Assembly: GCA_963700395.1 (NCBI GenBank)
Contig: CAVOXI010000001.1
Span: forward strand, 1,054,001 to 1,118,000
Reading direction: 5' to 3'
DNA: 64,000 nucleotides
Source of the DNA: Prado023 sp963700395
Lineage (GTDB): Bacteria; Actinomycetota; Actinomycetes; S36-B12; CAIYMF01
The first letter of the stretch is position 1, and every line of letters begins with the position of its first letter. The position numbers and the translations under genes are program-made. The notes beneath the pieces are model-generated. The model worked only from the letters and a program-made list of their open reading frames with translations. It had not been told where the DNA came from and made no database searches. This document shows, one piece after another, positions 35,654 through 45,415 of the stretch.

Positions 35654-38600
35654 GTGACCGTCGACCCGGTCTGGGAGCACTACGACGCGATGCTGTTCGA
35701 CCTCGACGGCGTCATCACCCGGACGGCGACCCTGCACGCGGCTGCATGGAAGCAGCTGTTCGACGAGTTCCTGACCGACCTCGCCGCCCGCGACGGCCAC
35801 CCCTTCCGCGCGTTCGACCTCGACAGCGACTACAGGCAGTTCGTCGATGGCCGGCCCCGGTACAAGGGGGTTGAGACCTTCCTGGCCTCACGCGGGATCA
35901 CCATCCCGTTCGGCACCAAGGACGATCCGCCGGGCGCGGCCACGTGCTGCGGTCTCGGCAACCGCAAGGACGAGTTCCTGGCCGCGCTGCTCGACCTCCA
36001 CGGCGTCGGGGTCTTCGACGACACGGTCCGCGTCCTCGATGAGATGCGCGCTGCAGGCAAGCGGACCGCCGTCGTGTCCGCCAGCGAGCACTGCACGCCG
36101 ATCCTGCGCCGGGCCGGGCTGCTCGACCGCTTCGACGTCCAGGTGACCGGCGTGGAGGCCCGCACGTGGGGGCTTGCCGGGAAGCCGGCGCCCGACACGT
36201 ACCTCAAGGCAGCCGAGCTCCTGGGGGTCCCCCCCGCGCGGGCCATCGTGTTCGAGGACGCGATCTCGGGCGTCCAGGCAGGCCGGTCCGGCGGGTTCGG
36301 CCTCGTGGTCGGAGTGGACCGACGGGGAGAGCCCGACTCCCTGGCCGGCGGCGGCGCCGACCTGGTGCTCGACGACCTGACCCAGCTGCTCCAGCTGAGG
36401 CCGGCGCGGGTGTTCACCGGTCCGGGGCGTCACACCTCGGTCCTGTTCGAGGCGATAGTGGTGTGCCCGCCACGGGGATCCGCAGGCCGACTGCTGGACG
36501 ACCCCGCCTTCGTCGGGGTCGTGCAGCGGCTGCGCGACCTGGGGGTGGTCGTCGTGATCGCCGGCCACGACCTCCCCCGTGAGGTCGCCCGGCTCACCGA
36601 GGAGCTGGGCCGCCGGGGCATCGGAGCGGGGCTGGTGCTCGTCGTCGGCTGGGTGTGGCAGCTCGCGCTGCCCAGCGCGGCGGCACGCGCCGTCGTGGTG
36701 TCGCTGCTGCCCAAGCGACCGGTCCGCCCGCCGGAGTCGACGCGCTGGCGGCCACGCGCTGCGGATGCGTGCGTCGCCCTGCTCACCGACCAGGCGGACC
36801 GCCGGGACGCCGGTGTCGTCCCGAGCATCGATGAGGACCCTGCCTGGACCGTGAGCGTGAGTGGAGACGACCCAGCCCAGAGGCGTGCGCACCAGTCCCT
36901 GCTCACCGTGGCAGACACGCGCTTCGGCACGCGTGGGGTCCGTGAGGAGGAGACCTTCGGCACCCTGCCGCGGGTGCTCGCGTCCGGGGTGTTCGACGAA
37001 TCCGCCTCACCGCCGGTCCTCCTCGAGGGCCCGGGCTGGACGGGGCTGCACCTGCGGGGGCGTGTCGACCGGCGCCGGGACCGACGCACCCTGGACCTGC
37101 GCAGTGGGGTGCTGGTCCGGGAGCAGCCGACGGACCTGCGGGTCTTCAGGTCGATGCGCTTCGCCTCACTGGCACGCCCCGGGGGGTTCGCGATGCGGGC
37201 CGAGGGGGCCCTTGAGCAGCTGGTCCTGGGTGCGGCCCTCCTGCCGCCCACCTCCGATGGGACGTTCATCCGCGAGAAGAGCGGGGAGGCATCGACGGCC
37301 GAGTCGCGCACCCAGGCAGGTGGAGTCATCGTGGCCGCCACCGTGCAGCAGGACCGGACGGCCGCGGGACGTCGCATCATGGAGAGGCTGGCCAGCTTCG
37401 TGGCTGACCCGGAACCCGCGGGGCGCGACCACCGGCAGGAGGCCGTATCGGCCCTCCAGGAGGCCCGGAGCCTGGGCTTCGAGGGGCTGCTGGCCGAGCA
37501 GCGTGCCGCCTGGGCCCAACGCTGGGACGACGCCCTCATCAGCATCCCCGGGGATCCCGAGCTCGAGCTCGCGGTGCGCTTCGGGCTGTTCCACCTCATG
37601 GCCTCCGTGCCGACCTCCGGCGAGGCCGTGATCGGACCGCGCGGGCTCAGCGGACCCACCTACCGGGGGCACGTCTTCTGGGACGCGGACGTGTTCACCC
37701 TCCCCTTCCTGGCCGCGACCTGCCCGCCGGCGGCACGGGCCATGCTCGAGTACCGGATCCGACGGCTCGACCCCGCGCGCGAGGCCGCTGCCGATCGCGG
37801 CCACCGGGGTGCGCGATTCCCGTGGGAGTCGGCCTGGACGGGCTTCGACGTGACCCCGGAGCTGGACCAGCCGCCCACGGGTCCCGTGATCCCGATCTAC
37901 ACCGGCGAGCACGAGGAGCACATCGTGGCCGACGTCGCGTGGGCTGCCCTGCAGTACGCCGACTGGACCGGGGACGAGGACCTCCTCGGGGGCCCGGGCC
38001 GACCCCTGGTCCTGGACACCGCCCGGTACTGGGCCTCACGCGTGCGCCAGGACGCGTCAGGCGGTCACATCGACGACGTGATCGGCCCCGATGAGTACCA
38101 CGAACGCGTGGACGACAACACGTTCACGAACGTGATGGCCCGGTGGAACCTCCGCCGCGCCGCGGAGCTCGCCGAGTCCCAGGGGGAGTTCCCGGACGAG
38201 GTCGCCCAGTGGCGTCAGGTCGCCGGCACGCTCGTGGACAACTACGACGCAGGAACGGGGCTCTATGAGCAGTTCGACGGTTACTACGCGCTTGAGCCCC
38301 TGGTGATCAGCGCCCTGGCGGACACCCCGGTCGCGGCCGACCTGCTGTTCGGCCGACCCAGGATCAGCGGCTCCCAGGTGATCAAGCAGCCGGACGTGCT
38401 CATGCTCCACCACCTCGTGCCCGAGGAGACGGCTCCCGGTTCGTTGCGCCCGAACCTCGAGTTCTACGAGCCGCGCTGCGCCCACGGCAGCTCGCTGTCG
38501 CCGGCCATCCACGCCGGGCTGCTCGCGCGCGACGGACGGGCGGACGAAGCCCTGCGGCTGTTCCGGATGGCCTGCAGGCTCGACCTGGACAACCTGACGG

Positions 38601-38911
38601 GAACGACCGCCGGCGGCCTGCACATCGCGACGTTCGGAGGTGTGTGGCAGGCCCTCGTGTTCGGCTTCGCCGGGATCCGGCCGACGCGCTCGGGCCTGGA
38701 GATCGACCCGCACATGCCGGCGGCCTGGGGTGACGTCAGCATCCGGCTGCAGCACCACGGCAGCAGGCTGGAGGTCGTGGCGTCCGAGGATGCCCTTGCC
38801 GTGAGCGCCAGCGCACCCATCTCGGTCACCGTCCCCGGTGCCGGCACCAGCCAGGTCCTGGCCGAGGTGCTGCGCTGGGAACGGACATCCGACGGGTGGG
38901 GGCTGGCATGA
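35654..38911 (+). CDS. HAD phosphatase/phosphoglucomutase-like domain fused to GH65 glycoside phosphorylase/hydrolase
   Basis: 1085 aa from GTG 35654. Residues about 10-245 are a beta-phosphoglucomutase-like HAD: DAMLFDLDGVITRTATLH (nucleophile Asp), VVSASEHCTPILRRAG, AIVFEDAISGVQAG. A further region of about 150 residues with a second, degenerate HAD-like half follows. From about residue 410 to the end is a GH65 protein (beta-sandwich, then an alpha/alpha barrel) with WDADVFTLPFLAATCPPAARA, FPWESAWTG, the catalytic acid Glu in IGPDEYHERVDDNTFTN (about E814) and KQPDVLMLHHL. GH65 enzymes act on trehalose, maltose, kojibiose and related sugars; the fused mutase would process the released sugar phosphate. 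Confidence 0.92.
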   Translation: MTVDPVWEHYDAMLFDLDGVITRTATLHAAAWKQLFDEFLTDLAARDGHPFRAFDLDSDYRQFVDGRPRYKGVETFLASRGITIPFGTKDDPPGAATCCGLGNRKDEFLAALLDLHGVGVFDDTVRVLDEMRAAGKRTAVVSASEHCTPILRRAGLLDRFDVQVTGVEARTWGLAGKPAPDTYLKAAELLGVPPARAIVFEDAISGVQAGRSGGFGLVVGVDRRGEPDSLAGGGADLVLDDLTQLLQLRPARVFTGPGRHTSVLFEAIVVCPPRGSAGRLLDDPAFVGVVQRLRDLGVVVVIAGHDLPREVARLTEELGRRGIGAGLVLVVGWVWQLALPSAAARAVVVSLLPKRPVRPPESTRWRPRAADACVALLTDQADRRDAGVVPSIDEDPAWTVSVSGDDPAQRRAHQSLLTVADTRFGTRGVREEETFGTLPRVLASGVFDESASPPVLLEGPGWTGLHLRGRVDRRRDRRTLDLRSGVLVREQPTDLRVFRSMRFASLARPGGFAMRAEGALEQLVLGAALLPPTSDGTFIREKSGEASTAESRTQAGGVIVAATVQQDRTAAGRRIMERLASFVADPEPAGRDHRQEAVSALQEARSLGFEGLLAEQRAAWAQRWDDALISIPGDPELELAVRFGLFHLMASVPTSGEAVIGPRGLSGPTYRGHVFWDADVFTLPFLAATCPPAARAMLEYRIRRLDPAREAAADRGHRGARFPWESAWTGFDVTPELDQPPTGPVIPIYTGEHEEHIVADVAWAALQYADWTGDEDLLGGPGRPLVLDTARYWASRVRQDASGGHIDDVIGPDEYHERVDDNTFTNVMARWNLRRAAELAESQGEFPDEVAQWRQVAGTLVDNYDAGTGLYEQFDGYYALEPLVISALADTPVAADLLFGRPRISGSQVIKQPDVLMLHHLVPEETAPGSLRPNLEFYEPRCAHGSSLSPAIHAGLLARDGRADEALRLFRMACRLDLDNLTGTTAGGLHIATFGGVWQALVFGFAGIRPTRSGLEIDPHMPAAWGDVSIRLQHHGSRLEVVASEDALAVSASAPISVTVPGAGTSQVLAEVLRWERTSDGWGLA

Positions 38912-39718
38912 GGGCCGTCCTGGCGGCTGTCGACGCCACCCCGGCAGCACGCAGCGTCCTGGCCACCGCCGTGGCCGTCGGTCGCCAGCTGCACCTGGAA
39001 CCGCGCGCCATCTACGTCGGCGACGCGCCCGAGGGCCCCATCGAGTGGGCCAACGAGTTCGGCGTCCCGATCACGGTGGTCCAGGGCCAGCCGCACGTGC
39101 AGATCATCGAGGCCAGTGAGCACCCCGACATCGCGCTGGTGGTGCTGGCGCTCTACGGCCTGCCCAAGCACAGCGAGCCGGGGCGCACAGCTCGCCTGGT
39201 TGCCACCCATGTCACCAAGCCCGTGCTCGTCGTGCCACCGGACGCACCGATCCGCACAGAGCCGAGCAAGGTGCTGTTCCCCCTCGATGGGACGCGCGGG
39301 GTCAGCGAGGCGGTGCGACCCGTTGATCGCAGCGCACGTCGCGGCGGGCACCCAGGTCATCGCCCTGCACGTCTTCGACGCGCAGAGCGTCCCGCTGTTC
39401 CTGGACGGCCCTGACGATGCGATGGTGTGGCGCGACGAGTTCCTCGCCGAGCACTGCGCCGGCCTGGGCATCCGGCTCGAGACCCGTCCCGGGCCCATCG
39501 TGCTCGCGCTGCTCGACGTCGCGGCCGAGGAGGACGTCGACGTGATCGCCCTCGGATGGACCCAGAGCCTCGAACCCGCCCGTGCCCACATCGTCCGCGA
39601 GGTTCTCCAGCGCGCGAGGAGGCCCGTGGGGCTCGTTCCGCTACCGCCCCGGGTGCGGCTGCCGGACGAACCCACGCCACAGGTGGCGCAACCAGGTCCG
39701 GGCCCTGTCACCGGGTGA
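38908..39718 (+). CDS. Tandem universal stress protein, one frameshift
   Basis: Two Usp domains. The start ATG 38908 overlaps the GH65 stop (ATGA). The first domain, MRAVLAAVDATPAARSVLAT through VTKPVLVVPP, is intact. At about 39319-39321 one extra C in CCCG shifts the frame inside VRPLIAAHVAAGTQVIALHV, the first strand and helix of domain two. The second domain then runs through DVIALGWTQSLEPARAHIV and RRPVGLVPLPP to TGA at 39718. The corrected length is about 269 aa. It belongs to the GT4-GH65 operon, in line with stress use of storage sugar. Its end overlaps the convergent topoisomerase gene by 11 bp. Confidence 0.9.
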
Positions 39719-40695
39719 GGAAGTCCAGGACGGCCTGCTCCCACTGGGCTGACGTCCAGCTCCAGCTCATCCTGCCCCTCCGCCACCTCGGCGACGACCT
39801 CCGCAGCCAGCTCCTGCCCATCGAGGTAGGCCTCGACCAGCTTGGGATGCACGTAGGACCCACGCGCGACGGCAGGGGTGTTCCCGAGGTGCTCGGAGAC
39901 TGCCACGATCGCCTGGGTGACCGCGCGCCTGCGCCCGCCCTCCGGCTCGGTCGCGCTGAGCTCCACCAGCGTGTGGACGGCGGCATGCCAGGTCCGGAAG
40001 TCCTTGGCAGTCGACTCGCATCCGGTCACCTCGCGGACATAGTCGTTGAGGTCCACGCTGCGGACGTCCACCCACGTCCCGCCCGATCGCCAGGCGAGCA
40101 GCTCGGGGCCACCTGAGCGGCGCCTCAGCAGCGTGCGCACGGCCTGCGCCAGGTCGCCGTCCACGACGGTCAGGTCGTGCTGCCGGCCCGCCTTGCCGGG
40201 GAACCGGAGCCGGACCTCGTCGCGGTGGGTGGAGGCGTGCTCACGGCGCAGCGTGGCGATGCCGTACGTCCCGTTCTGCTGGGCGTAGGCCTCCCCGCCG
40301 ATCCGCGCGCCAGTCCGGTCCAGCAGCCGGAACCCGGTCGCCAGGGCCCGCTCGCGGGGCATCCCCGTGAGGGCGAGGTGCTCGGCGACCTGCACCCTCG
40401 CAGCGGGCAGCGACCTGCCGAACTCCAGCACGCGGGTGAACTTCTGCGCATCCCGCCACTCACGCCAGAGGGGGTGGTAGATGTACTGGCGGCGCCCCGC
40501 GGCGTCCCGCCCCACGGCCTGCAGGTGCCCGTTGGGCCAGGGGCAGATCCACACGTCGGTCCACGCGGGCGGGATCGCCAGGCTCCGGCAGCGTTCCACG
40601 TCCTCAGGGGGAAGTCGCTCCCCACGCACATCGAGGTACGTGAAGCCACGGCCCGCCCGGCGCCGGGCCCAGCCTGGTCGGGCCGGGTCCGACAT
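39708..40695 (-). CDS. DNA topoisomerase IB, one frameshift at the 3' end
   Basis: Poxvirus/eukaryote-like type IB enzyme, about 328 aa. N-terminal RRAGRGFTYLDVRGERL, AIPPAWTDVWICPWPNGHLQ, then QYIYHPLWREWRDAQKFTR. The catalytic domain has YGIATLRREHAS, FPGKAGRQHDLTV, DFRTWHAAVHTLVEL and the active-site tyrosine in RGSYVHPKLVEAYLDG. Near 39745-39748 one extra C shifts the frame; corrected, the end is VSQWEQAVLDFLTR. It can relax supercoils of either sign. Such enzymes are scattered in bacteria. The start is ATG 40695. Confidence 0.92.
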
Positions 40696-40738
40696 GCGCA
40701 ACCTGGGCGCCACCGGTCTCACCCGCCTTCGCAGGTCA

Positions 40739-41992
40739 TCACACGGGCTCCGGCGTCGGCCGACCCGTGCGGCGATCGATCCGGCTGAGGACGGGCGTCG
40801 CCGACACGCCGTGGACCACCGCCGAGACGAGCACCGCGAAGGACACGGTCGGCCACAGGAGGTGTGCGTCGGGGAAGTGCGCCCGGTCCATCGCGAAGGC
40901 CAGGTAGTAGAAGGATCCGATGCCCTTGACCCCGAAGAACGCGATCGCCCGACGATCATGCACGGGGATGGGCGCACCGAGCATCGCGACTCCGCCAACC
41001 AGGGGTCGCAGGACGAGGACCGACACGGCGGCGAAGGCCGCGAACGGCCACGTCAACCCGGAGAGCAGGCCCGTGCCCACGAAGTACCCGAACAGCAGGA
41101 GCAGGCCCATGGTCAGCATCCGCTCGAAACGGGCGATGAAGATGTGGGAAGCCCGGTGGAAGTCATGCTCGCGCGCCCAACCGCGCATTGCCATGCCGGC
41201 GGCGAACACGGCCAGGAACCCGTACCCGCCGACGATCTCTGTCACGCCGTAGGAGAGCAGCACGGCGGCCAGCACGACCACGGCATCCGCGCTCTCGGCG
41301 AAGCGCAGCTCCTCGATGGGCGCCCGGAAGGCCAGGAAGGCGAAGAAGACCCCGACCCCCGCCCCGATGGCCAGTCCGATGCCGATCCTTCCGAACACCT
41401 CCCACGCGACCCATCCACCCACCCACTCCAGCGAGCCTGCCGCGAGCAGGAGCAGGGCGGCGTGCACGAAGGGGAATGCCAGCCCGTCGTTGAGGCCGGC
41501 CTCCGACGTGAGCGCGAACCTGATCTCATCCTCGCTGCCCGGGTCCGAGGTCGGCTCCCCCACCTGCACGTCGGTCGCGAGCACCGGATCGGTGGGGGCC
41601 AGCACGGAGGCGAGGAGCAACGCGGTCGCGGGCACCATGCCCAGGGCCCATGCCCCGCCTGCCGCCAACGCGATGAACAGGGGCATGGCGATACCGAGCA
41701 GGCGCCACGTCCGCGCCCATCCGAGGAGGGACAGCGGCCTGTCGAGGGCAAGCCCCACGCCCATGAGGGAGACGATGACGCAGAACTCGGTGACGTGCTC
41801 GACCCAGACCAGGTGCTCCTCGACGTCGACCCGCCCAGCCCACGGCAACCATCCCGCGAGGACCCCGGCGGCGATGAACACGAGCGCCGGGCTGGCCGCG
41901 CTCCTCCTGAGCAGGCGCGGGAGGACAGTCGCCAGAAGCAGGGCGATCCCCAGAAGGACGTAGCCAACAGGGATGGCGGAGGAATCTGACAT
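40739..41992 (-). CDS. Cation:proton antiporter (CPA1, NhaP-like)
   Basis: 417 aa with about 12 membrane helices. Signatures are VLAGWLPW, FCVIVSLMGVGLALDRPLSL, the ion-binding LLASVLAPTDPVLATDVQVG with the conserved TDP-like pair, LTSEAGLNDGLAFPFVHAAL (NDG), and VKGIGSFYYLAFAMDRA. No cytoplasmic tail domain. Likely Na+ or K+/H+ exchange for pH and salt homeostasis. A SigB-type promoter (GTATG-N14-GGGTAA) sits 109 bp upstream, so stress induction is expected. Confidence 0.93.
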   Translation of the reverse strand: MSDSSAIPVGYVLLGIALLLATVLPRLLRRSAASPALVFIAAGVLAGWLPWAGRVDVEEHLVWVEHVTEFCVIVSLMGVGLALDRPLSLLGWARTWRLLGIAMPLFIALAAGGAWALGMVPATALLLASVLAPTDPVLATDVQVGEPTSDPGSEDEIRFALTSEAGLNDGLAFPFVHAALLLLAAGSLEWVGGWVAWEVFGRIGIGLAIGAGVGVFFAFLAFRAPIEELRFAESADAVVVLAAVLLSYGVTEIVGGYGFLAVFAAGMAMRGWAREHDFHRASHIFIARFERMLTMGLLLLFGYFVGTGLLSGLTWPFAAFAAVSVLVLRPLVGGVAMLGAPIPVHDRRAIAFFGVKGIGSFYYLAFAMDRAHFPDAHLLWPTVSFAVLVSAVVHGVSATPVLSRIDRRTGRPTPEPV

Positions 41993-42100
41993 CTCGGGGG
42001 CCTAGTCCCGTGCCCGGCAGGTCGCGCCCACGGCTGACCTCCGAGTCCCGAGTTCCCCACGTGATGCCGGCGTGCCGGTGCACGCCCCTACGACTGGGGA

Positions 42101-42125
42101 TTACCCCAGCGCCCATCAGCCATAC
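42101..42125 (-). promoter_or_regulatory. SigB-type promoter before the antiporter gene
   Basis: On the minus strand, GTATG-N14-GGGTAA. The -10 lies 109 bp before the antiporter start. It sits just beyond the diguanylate cyclase stop codon, so it allows antiporter transcription independent of the upstream gene. Confidence 0.6.
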
Positions 42126-42127
42126 CG

Positions 42128-43099
42128 CTAGCCGGCGGTGACCACCAGACGGTCGCCACCAGCCGATTTGGCCCTGTCCCTGCCTCGATCCGCCCGGGCG
42201 ATGGCGTCCTCCGGGTCGTCGCCGGCCTCCACCATCGTCAGGCCGATGCTGACCGTGACGCGGACCTCGGAGCCGCCCTCCAGCGGGATGGGGGCACTGA
42301 GCACGGCGCGCAGCTGCTCGCTGACGTGGCGTGCATCCCCCGGGCTCCCGATCGCGGTCAGCAGGACCACGAACTCGTCGCCACCGAATCGCGCCACGAG
42401 GTCATCTGCGCGCAGCAGGGCGCGGATCCGGCGGGCGCAGGTCACCAGGACCCTGTCGCCCGCCGCATGCCCATGCTGGTCGTTGACCGCGGTGAAGTCG
42501 TCCAGGTCCAGGGACAGCAGGGCCAACTTCAACCCCGCCCTGGGCGGGTGAGCCAGTGTGGCCTCGATGCCCGCACGGAAGCCCGCACGGTTCGGCAGCC
42601 CGGTCAGCGGGTCGTGCGCGGCCAGGAACCGCAGGTCCTCCCGGTCCTGGCGACCCCGGGTGGTGATGTCCGCGTACTGGCTGACGATGAGGCGGGGACC
42701 GCCGTCGTCTGGGGCACTGCTCGCGCCGGCCTCGCGCCGTTCCGGGTCAGGGGCGAGCATCGCAAGGGAGTGCTGGACCCACAGCACGCGCTTGTCGGGG
42801 CGGACCAACCTCAGCTCCCGGGTCAGCGCCTGAACCTGGCCGCTGGCCACCTGGGCGCGCGCAGATCGGTCGAGCGCCTGGTCCGTCGGGTGCACCATCC
42901 CCTCGATGCCGCGGGCGAGCAGCCATTGCCGCGTGCACCCGAGCAGGTCGCACAGCGCCCTGTTGACCTCGACGAACTGGCGGTCGAGGCCCTCGACCGC
43001 CATGCCGATGGGCGCTGACTCGAAGGCGAGCTGGATCGTGCCGTCGCGGGGGTTGATGTCCCGCTCCGTGACTCCCGGGGCTCGCATCGTGTCCGACAT
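42128..43099 (-). CDS. PAS-GGDEF diguanylate cyclase
   Basis: 323 aa from ATG 43099, after AGGAGGCGTC. N-terminal PAS/PAC sensor (LAFESAPIGMAVEGLDRQFV, NRALCDLLGCTRQWL, ELRLVRPDKRVLWVQHSLAM). The GGDEF domain begins HDPLTGLPNRAGF, with the intact active site ARFGGDEFVVLL. An inhibitory RxxD site (RADD) is placed five residues before GGDEF, so feedback control by c-di-GMP is expected. Cytosolic, with no membrane helix. The PAS ligand is unknown. Confidence 0.93.
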   Translation of the reverse strand: MSDTMRAPGVTERDINPRDGTIQLAFESAPIGMAVEGLDRQFVEVNRALCDLLGCTRQWLLARGIEGMVHPTDQALDRSARAQVASGQVQALTRELRLVRPDKRVLWVQHSLAMLAPDPERREAGASSAPDDGGPRLIVSQYADITTRGRQDREDLRFLAAHDPLTGLPNRAGFRAGIEATLAHPPRAGLKLALLSLDLDDFTAVNDQHGHAAGDRVLVTCARRIRALLRADDLVARFGGDEFVVLLTAIGSPGDARHVSEQLRAVLSAPIPLEGGSEVRVTVSIGLTMVEAGDDPEDAIARADRGRDRAKSAGGDRLVVTAG

Positions 43100-43202
43100 G
43101 ACGCCTCCTGATTCGTGGCTCGCAGTGCCCCCGCCTCCGTGTGGGCTGTGCCGGGACCACGCCACGCCCGAGGGCCTCAACGCGGCCGCCGGTGGGCGAG
43201 CC

Positions 43203-44765
43203 TCAGCCCGAGTCCTTCGGTCCGTGACCGGCGGGCTCAGGGGTCATCTCGACGGGCCTGAGGGGGTCGGTTGCGGGGGCCTGCAGGACCCTGCCATCGA
43301 CGTCGAACCGGGAGCCGTGGCAGGGGCAGTCCCATGAATTCTCCGCGGCATTCCACCCGACGGTGCATCCCATGTGCGTGCATGTGGCCGATACGCAGTG
43401 CAGGACACCCTCGGCATCCCGGTGGGCAGCCGCCTTCTCGCCGGCCACGGAGACGATGGCTGCATCCCCAGGACGCAGGTCCTCGGCAGCCAGGTCCTCC
43501 CCGCTCGACACACGGTCCTTGAGCCACGTGGTTGCCACGCCGATGTTCTGCTTCAGGACCTCCCTGCTCGGGATCCGCTTCACGGCCCGGCGGGCGTCGA
43601 ACACCTCGACCCACGGGTTCTCGCGCTCCAGGATGAGGTCGCGGAGCATCATCGCCGCCGCTGTCCCGTTGGTCATCCCCCACCCGCCGAAGCCGGTGGC
43701 GGTGAGGACGCGCTCGGACAGGGCCGAGGAGAACCCGACCAGGGGCACGTGGTCCACGCTCTCGACCTCCTGGGAGGACCAGTGATACCGCAGGTCCTCG
43801 ACGCCGAAGCGCGCTGTCGCCCACTCGTGGAGCCGTCCCCAACGTTCAGCCGTGTCCTGCGCGCTGCCGACCTGGTGCCCCTCGCCCACGACGATGAGCA
43901 GCTTCTCCCCGTTCATCTCCAGCTGGCGGGTGGAGCGCGTGGGGCTCCCCACGTTCATCGTCATGCCGGACGACATGCCCCCGGGAAGGATCCCCGCGAT
44001 CCCGTAGGAACGGTGGGCGTGCATCCGCGTGAACTGCCCCCCACGGTCCAGGATCGGGTACTGCGTCGCGACCACGACGTGGCCGGCGGACACGTCGCCG
44101 GCACTGGTCGTCACCTCGCAGCCGTCGGGACCCTCCTCGATCCCGAGGACCCTGGTCCCCACCACCAGGCTGCCCCCCGCCTCGATGAAGGCGGCCGTCA
44201 GGCCGAACAGGTACCGGGCCGGATGGAACTGCGCCTGATCGTGGAACTCAAGGGCACCCGCGACCTTGAACGGCAGCGGCGCGGACTCCGAGAGGCCGGC
44301 AGGCAGCCCCAGCCGCGCGGCCAGCTCCGCCTCGCGCTCGAGGATCGGCAGCTCCTGCGGATCCTCGGCGTAGACGACATGGCTCAGGCCGGTCTCCAGC
44401 ATGCACGGGATGTCCAAGCTGTCGACCAGGCCCAGCAGGGTTGCGAACCCCGCCATGTTGGCTGCCGCGTACGCCGCAGCTGCGTCCTGGCCTGACGAGT
44501 CCTCGATCTCGGAGAGCGCGCACCTGTGGCCGACGGTCACCTTCACCGTGGAGTGGGTGGTCACCGAGGCCTCGCCGAGCCGGGCCGCTTCGACCACCAC
44601 CACCTTCAGGCCTGCCTGCTGGAGCAGCAGCGCGGTGGTGATCCCGGTGACGCCCGCGCCAGCAACCAGCACGTCGGCGCGGCCATCGGGCAGCGCTGCC
44701 GTGCCCAGTCCAGGCTCTTCCAGGTCTCTCCAGGGTGACAGGTGCCGTCCGAGTTCCGTGGTCAT
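43203..44765 (-). CDS. FAD-dependent amine-oxidase-like protein with C-terminal Rieske domain
   Basis: 520 aa from ATG 44765. N-terminal DAO-type FAD fold (DVLVAGAGVTGITTALLLQQ) and a middle domain with LVVGTRVLGIEEG and YGIAGILPGGMSSGMTMNVG, then GFGGWGMTNGTAAAMMLRDL. The last 85 residues are a Rieske [2Fe-2S] module, with CTHMGCTVGW and CPCHGSRFDVDGRVL giving the Cys-His pairs. Such fusions pass electrons from a flavin site to a Rieske centre; the substrate is unknown. A SigB-type promoter (44775-44799) is so close that translation from ATG 44765 would be nearly leaderless. Confidence 0.92.
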   Translation of the reverse strand: MTTELGRHLSPWRDLEEPGLGTAALPDGRADVLVAGAGVTGITTALLLQQAGLKVVVVEAARLGEASVTTHSTVKVTVGHRCALSEIEDSSGQDAAAAYAAANMAGFATLLGLVDSLDIPCMLETGLSHVVYAEDPQELPILEREAELAARLGLPAGLSESAPLPFKVAGALEFHDQAQFHPARYLFGLTAAFIEAGGSLVVGTRVLGIEEGPDGCEVTTSAGDVSAGHVVVATQYPILDRGGQFTRMHAHRSYGIAGILPGGMSSGMTMNVGSPTRSTRQLEMNGEKLLIVVGEGHQVGSAQDTAERWGRLHEWATARFGVEDLRYHWSSQEVESVDHVPLVGFSSALSERVLTATGFGGWGMTNGTAAAMMLRDLILERENPWVEVFDARRAVKRIPSREVLKQNIGVATTWLKDRVSSGEDLAAEDLRPGDAAIVSVAGEKAAAHRDAEGVLHCVSATCTHMGCTVGWNAAENSWDCPCHGSRFDVDGRVLQAPATDPLRPVEMTPEPAGHGPKDSG

Positions 44766-44774
44766 GAAGGTCAC

Positions 44775-44799
44775 CTACCCGCGAGTACCCGACTCAGAC
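44775..44799 (-). promoter_or_regulatory. SigB-type promoter before the FAD-Rieske gene
   Basis: On the minus strand, GTCTG-N14-GGGTAG. Nine bases separate the -10 from ATG 44765, so the transcript probably starts at or within two bases of the start codon. Confidence 0.55.
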
Positions 44800-44853
44800 A
44801 CGACCGCCTTCGCCGAGCGGCGCACGAGGGCGGGCACCCGAGCCACGGGCAGA

Positions 44854-45414
44854 TCAGGTCGAGGTGTCATCCCGGCAGCCGCTCTCGGCCGTGGGTACAG
44901 CCCCACCCGAGTACTCGAGCATCTCCGCGGGCCGTACCCGGTCCCACCCCTCGAATGTCTCTGCCTCGGAGTCCCAGTCGAACGCGAAGGGCTGCCAGTC
45001 GGTCGGATCGGTGGGTGAGTTCATCTGCAGGTCGGGACCCGTCGACGCGAACTGCCCACGCACGTCGTATCCCTCGCTGCGGAAGTCACCGCCCATTCCG
45101 CTCACCTGGCCGTCCTCGACGCGCAGGACGAGGAATGCGCCCGTGTAGGTGCCTCCTGACTGGCCGGCCGGAGGAGCAGCCAGGCCGCGGACCAGCAGGA
45201 TGCATCCCTCCGGCGGGGCACTGCTGGGCCCTCCGGCCTGCGCGTCCTCCACCGTCGGGTCGTTGCCGGGGACGGGAGCCCCACCGGGGGATGAGCCCGA
45301 GGTGCAGCCAGCCACGAGGGCCACCGTGGCCAGGATGACGCTGCCTGCCCAGGCCCGTCGGGCTGAGCGGGTGCGCCGGGGTGCCGAGCGCTCCATCGCC
45401 GTTCGTGCGGTCAC
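44854..45414 (-). CDS. Lipoprotein of unknown function
   Basis: 186 aa from GTG 45414, with AGGAGG nine bases upstream. Basic N-terminus, hydrophobic segment AWAGSVILATVALVAG and lipobox Cys in VAGCTSGSS. The mature part has a Pro/Gly/Ser linker, then a beta-rich domain (GCILLVRGLAAPPAGQSGG, TYTGAFLVLRVEDGQVSGMG, DWQPFAFDWDSEAETFEGW). It ends SGCRDDTST, with two or three cysteines in the mature protein. Membrane-anchored, outside the cell. It follows directly after a small gene whose stop is one base before this start, so they are coupled. Confidence 0.8.
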   Translation of the reverse strand: MTARTAMERSAPRRTRSARRAWAGSVILATVALVAGCTSGSSPGGAPVPGNDPTVEDAQAGGPSSAPPEGCILLVRGLAAPPAGQSGGTYTGAFLVLRVEDGQVSGMGGDFRSEGYDVRGQFASTGPDLQMNSPTDPTDWQPFAFDWDSEAETFEGWDRVRPAEMLEYSGGAVPTAESGCRDDTST

Positions 45415-45415
45415 T

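Noticed and set aside
38464..40695. Long minus-strand frame joining topoisomerase IB with the antisense of the GH65 and Usp genes
   Set aside because: Only the topoisomerase part has family motifs. The rest is a stop-free shadow plus a frameshift at 39746.
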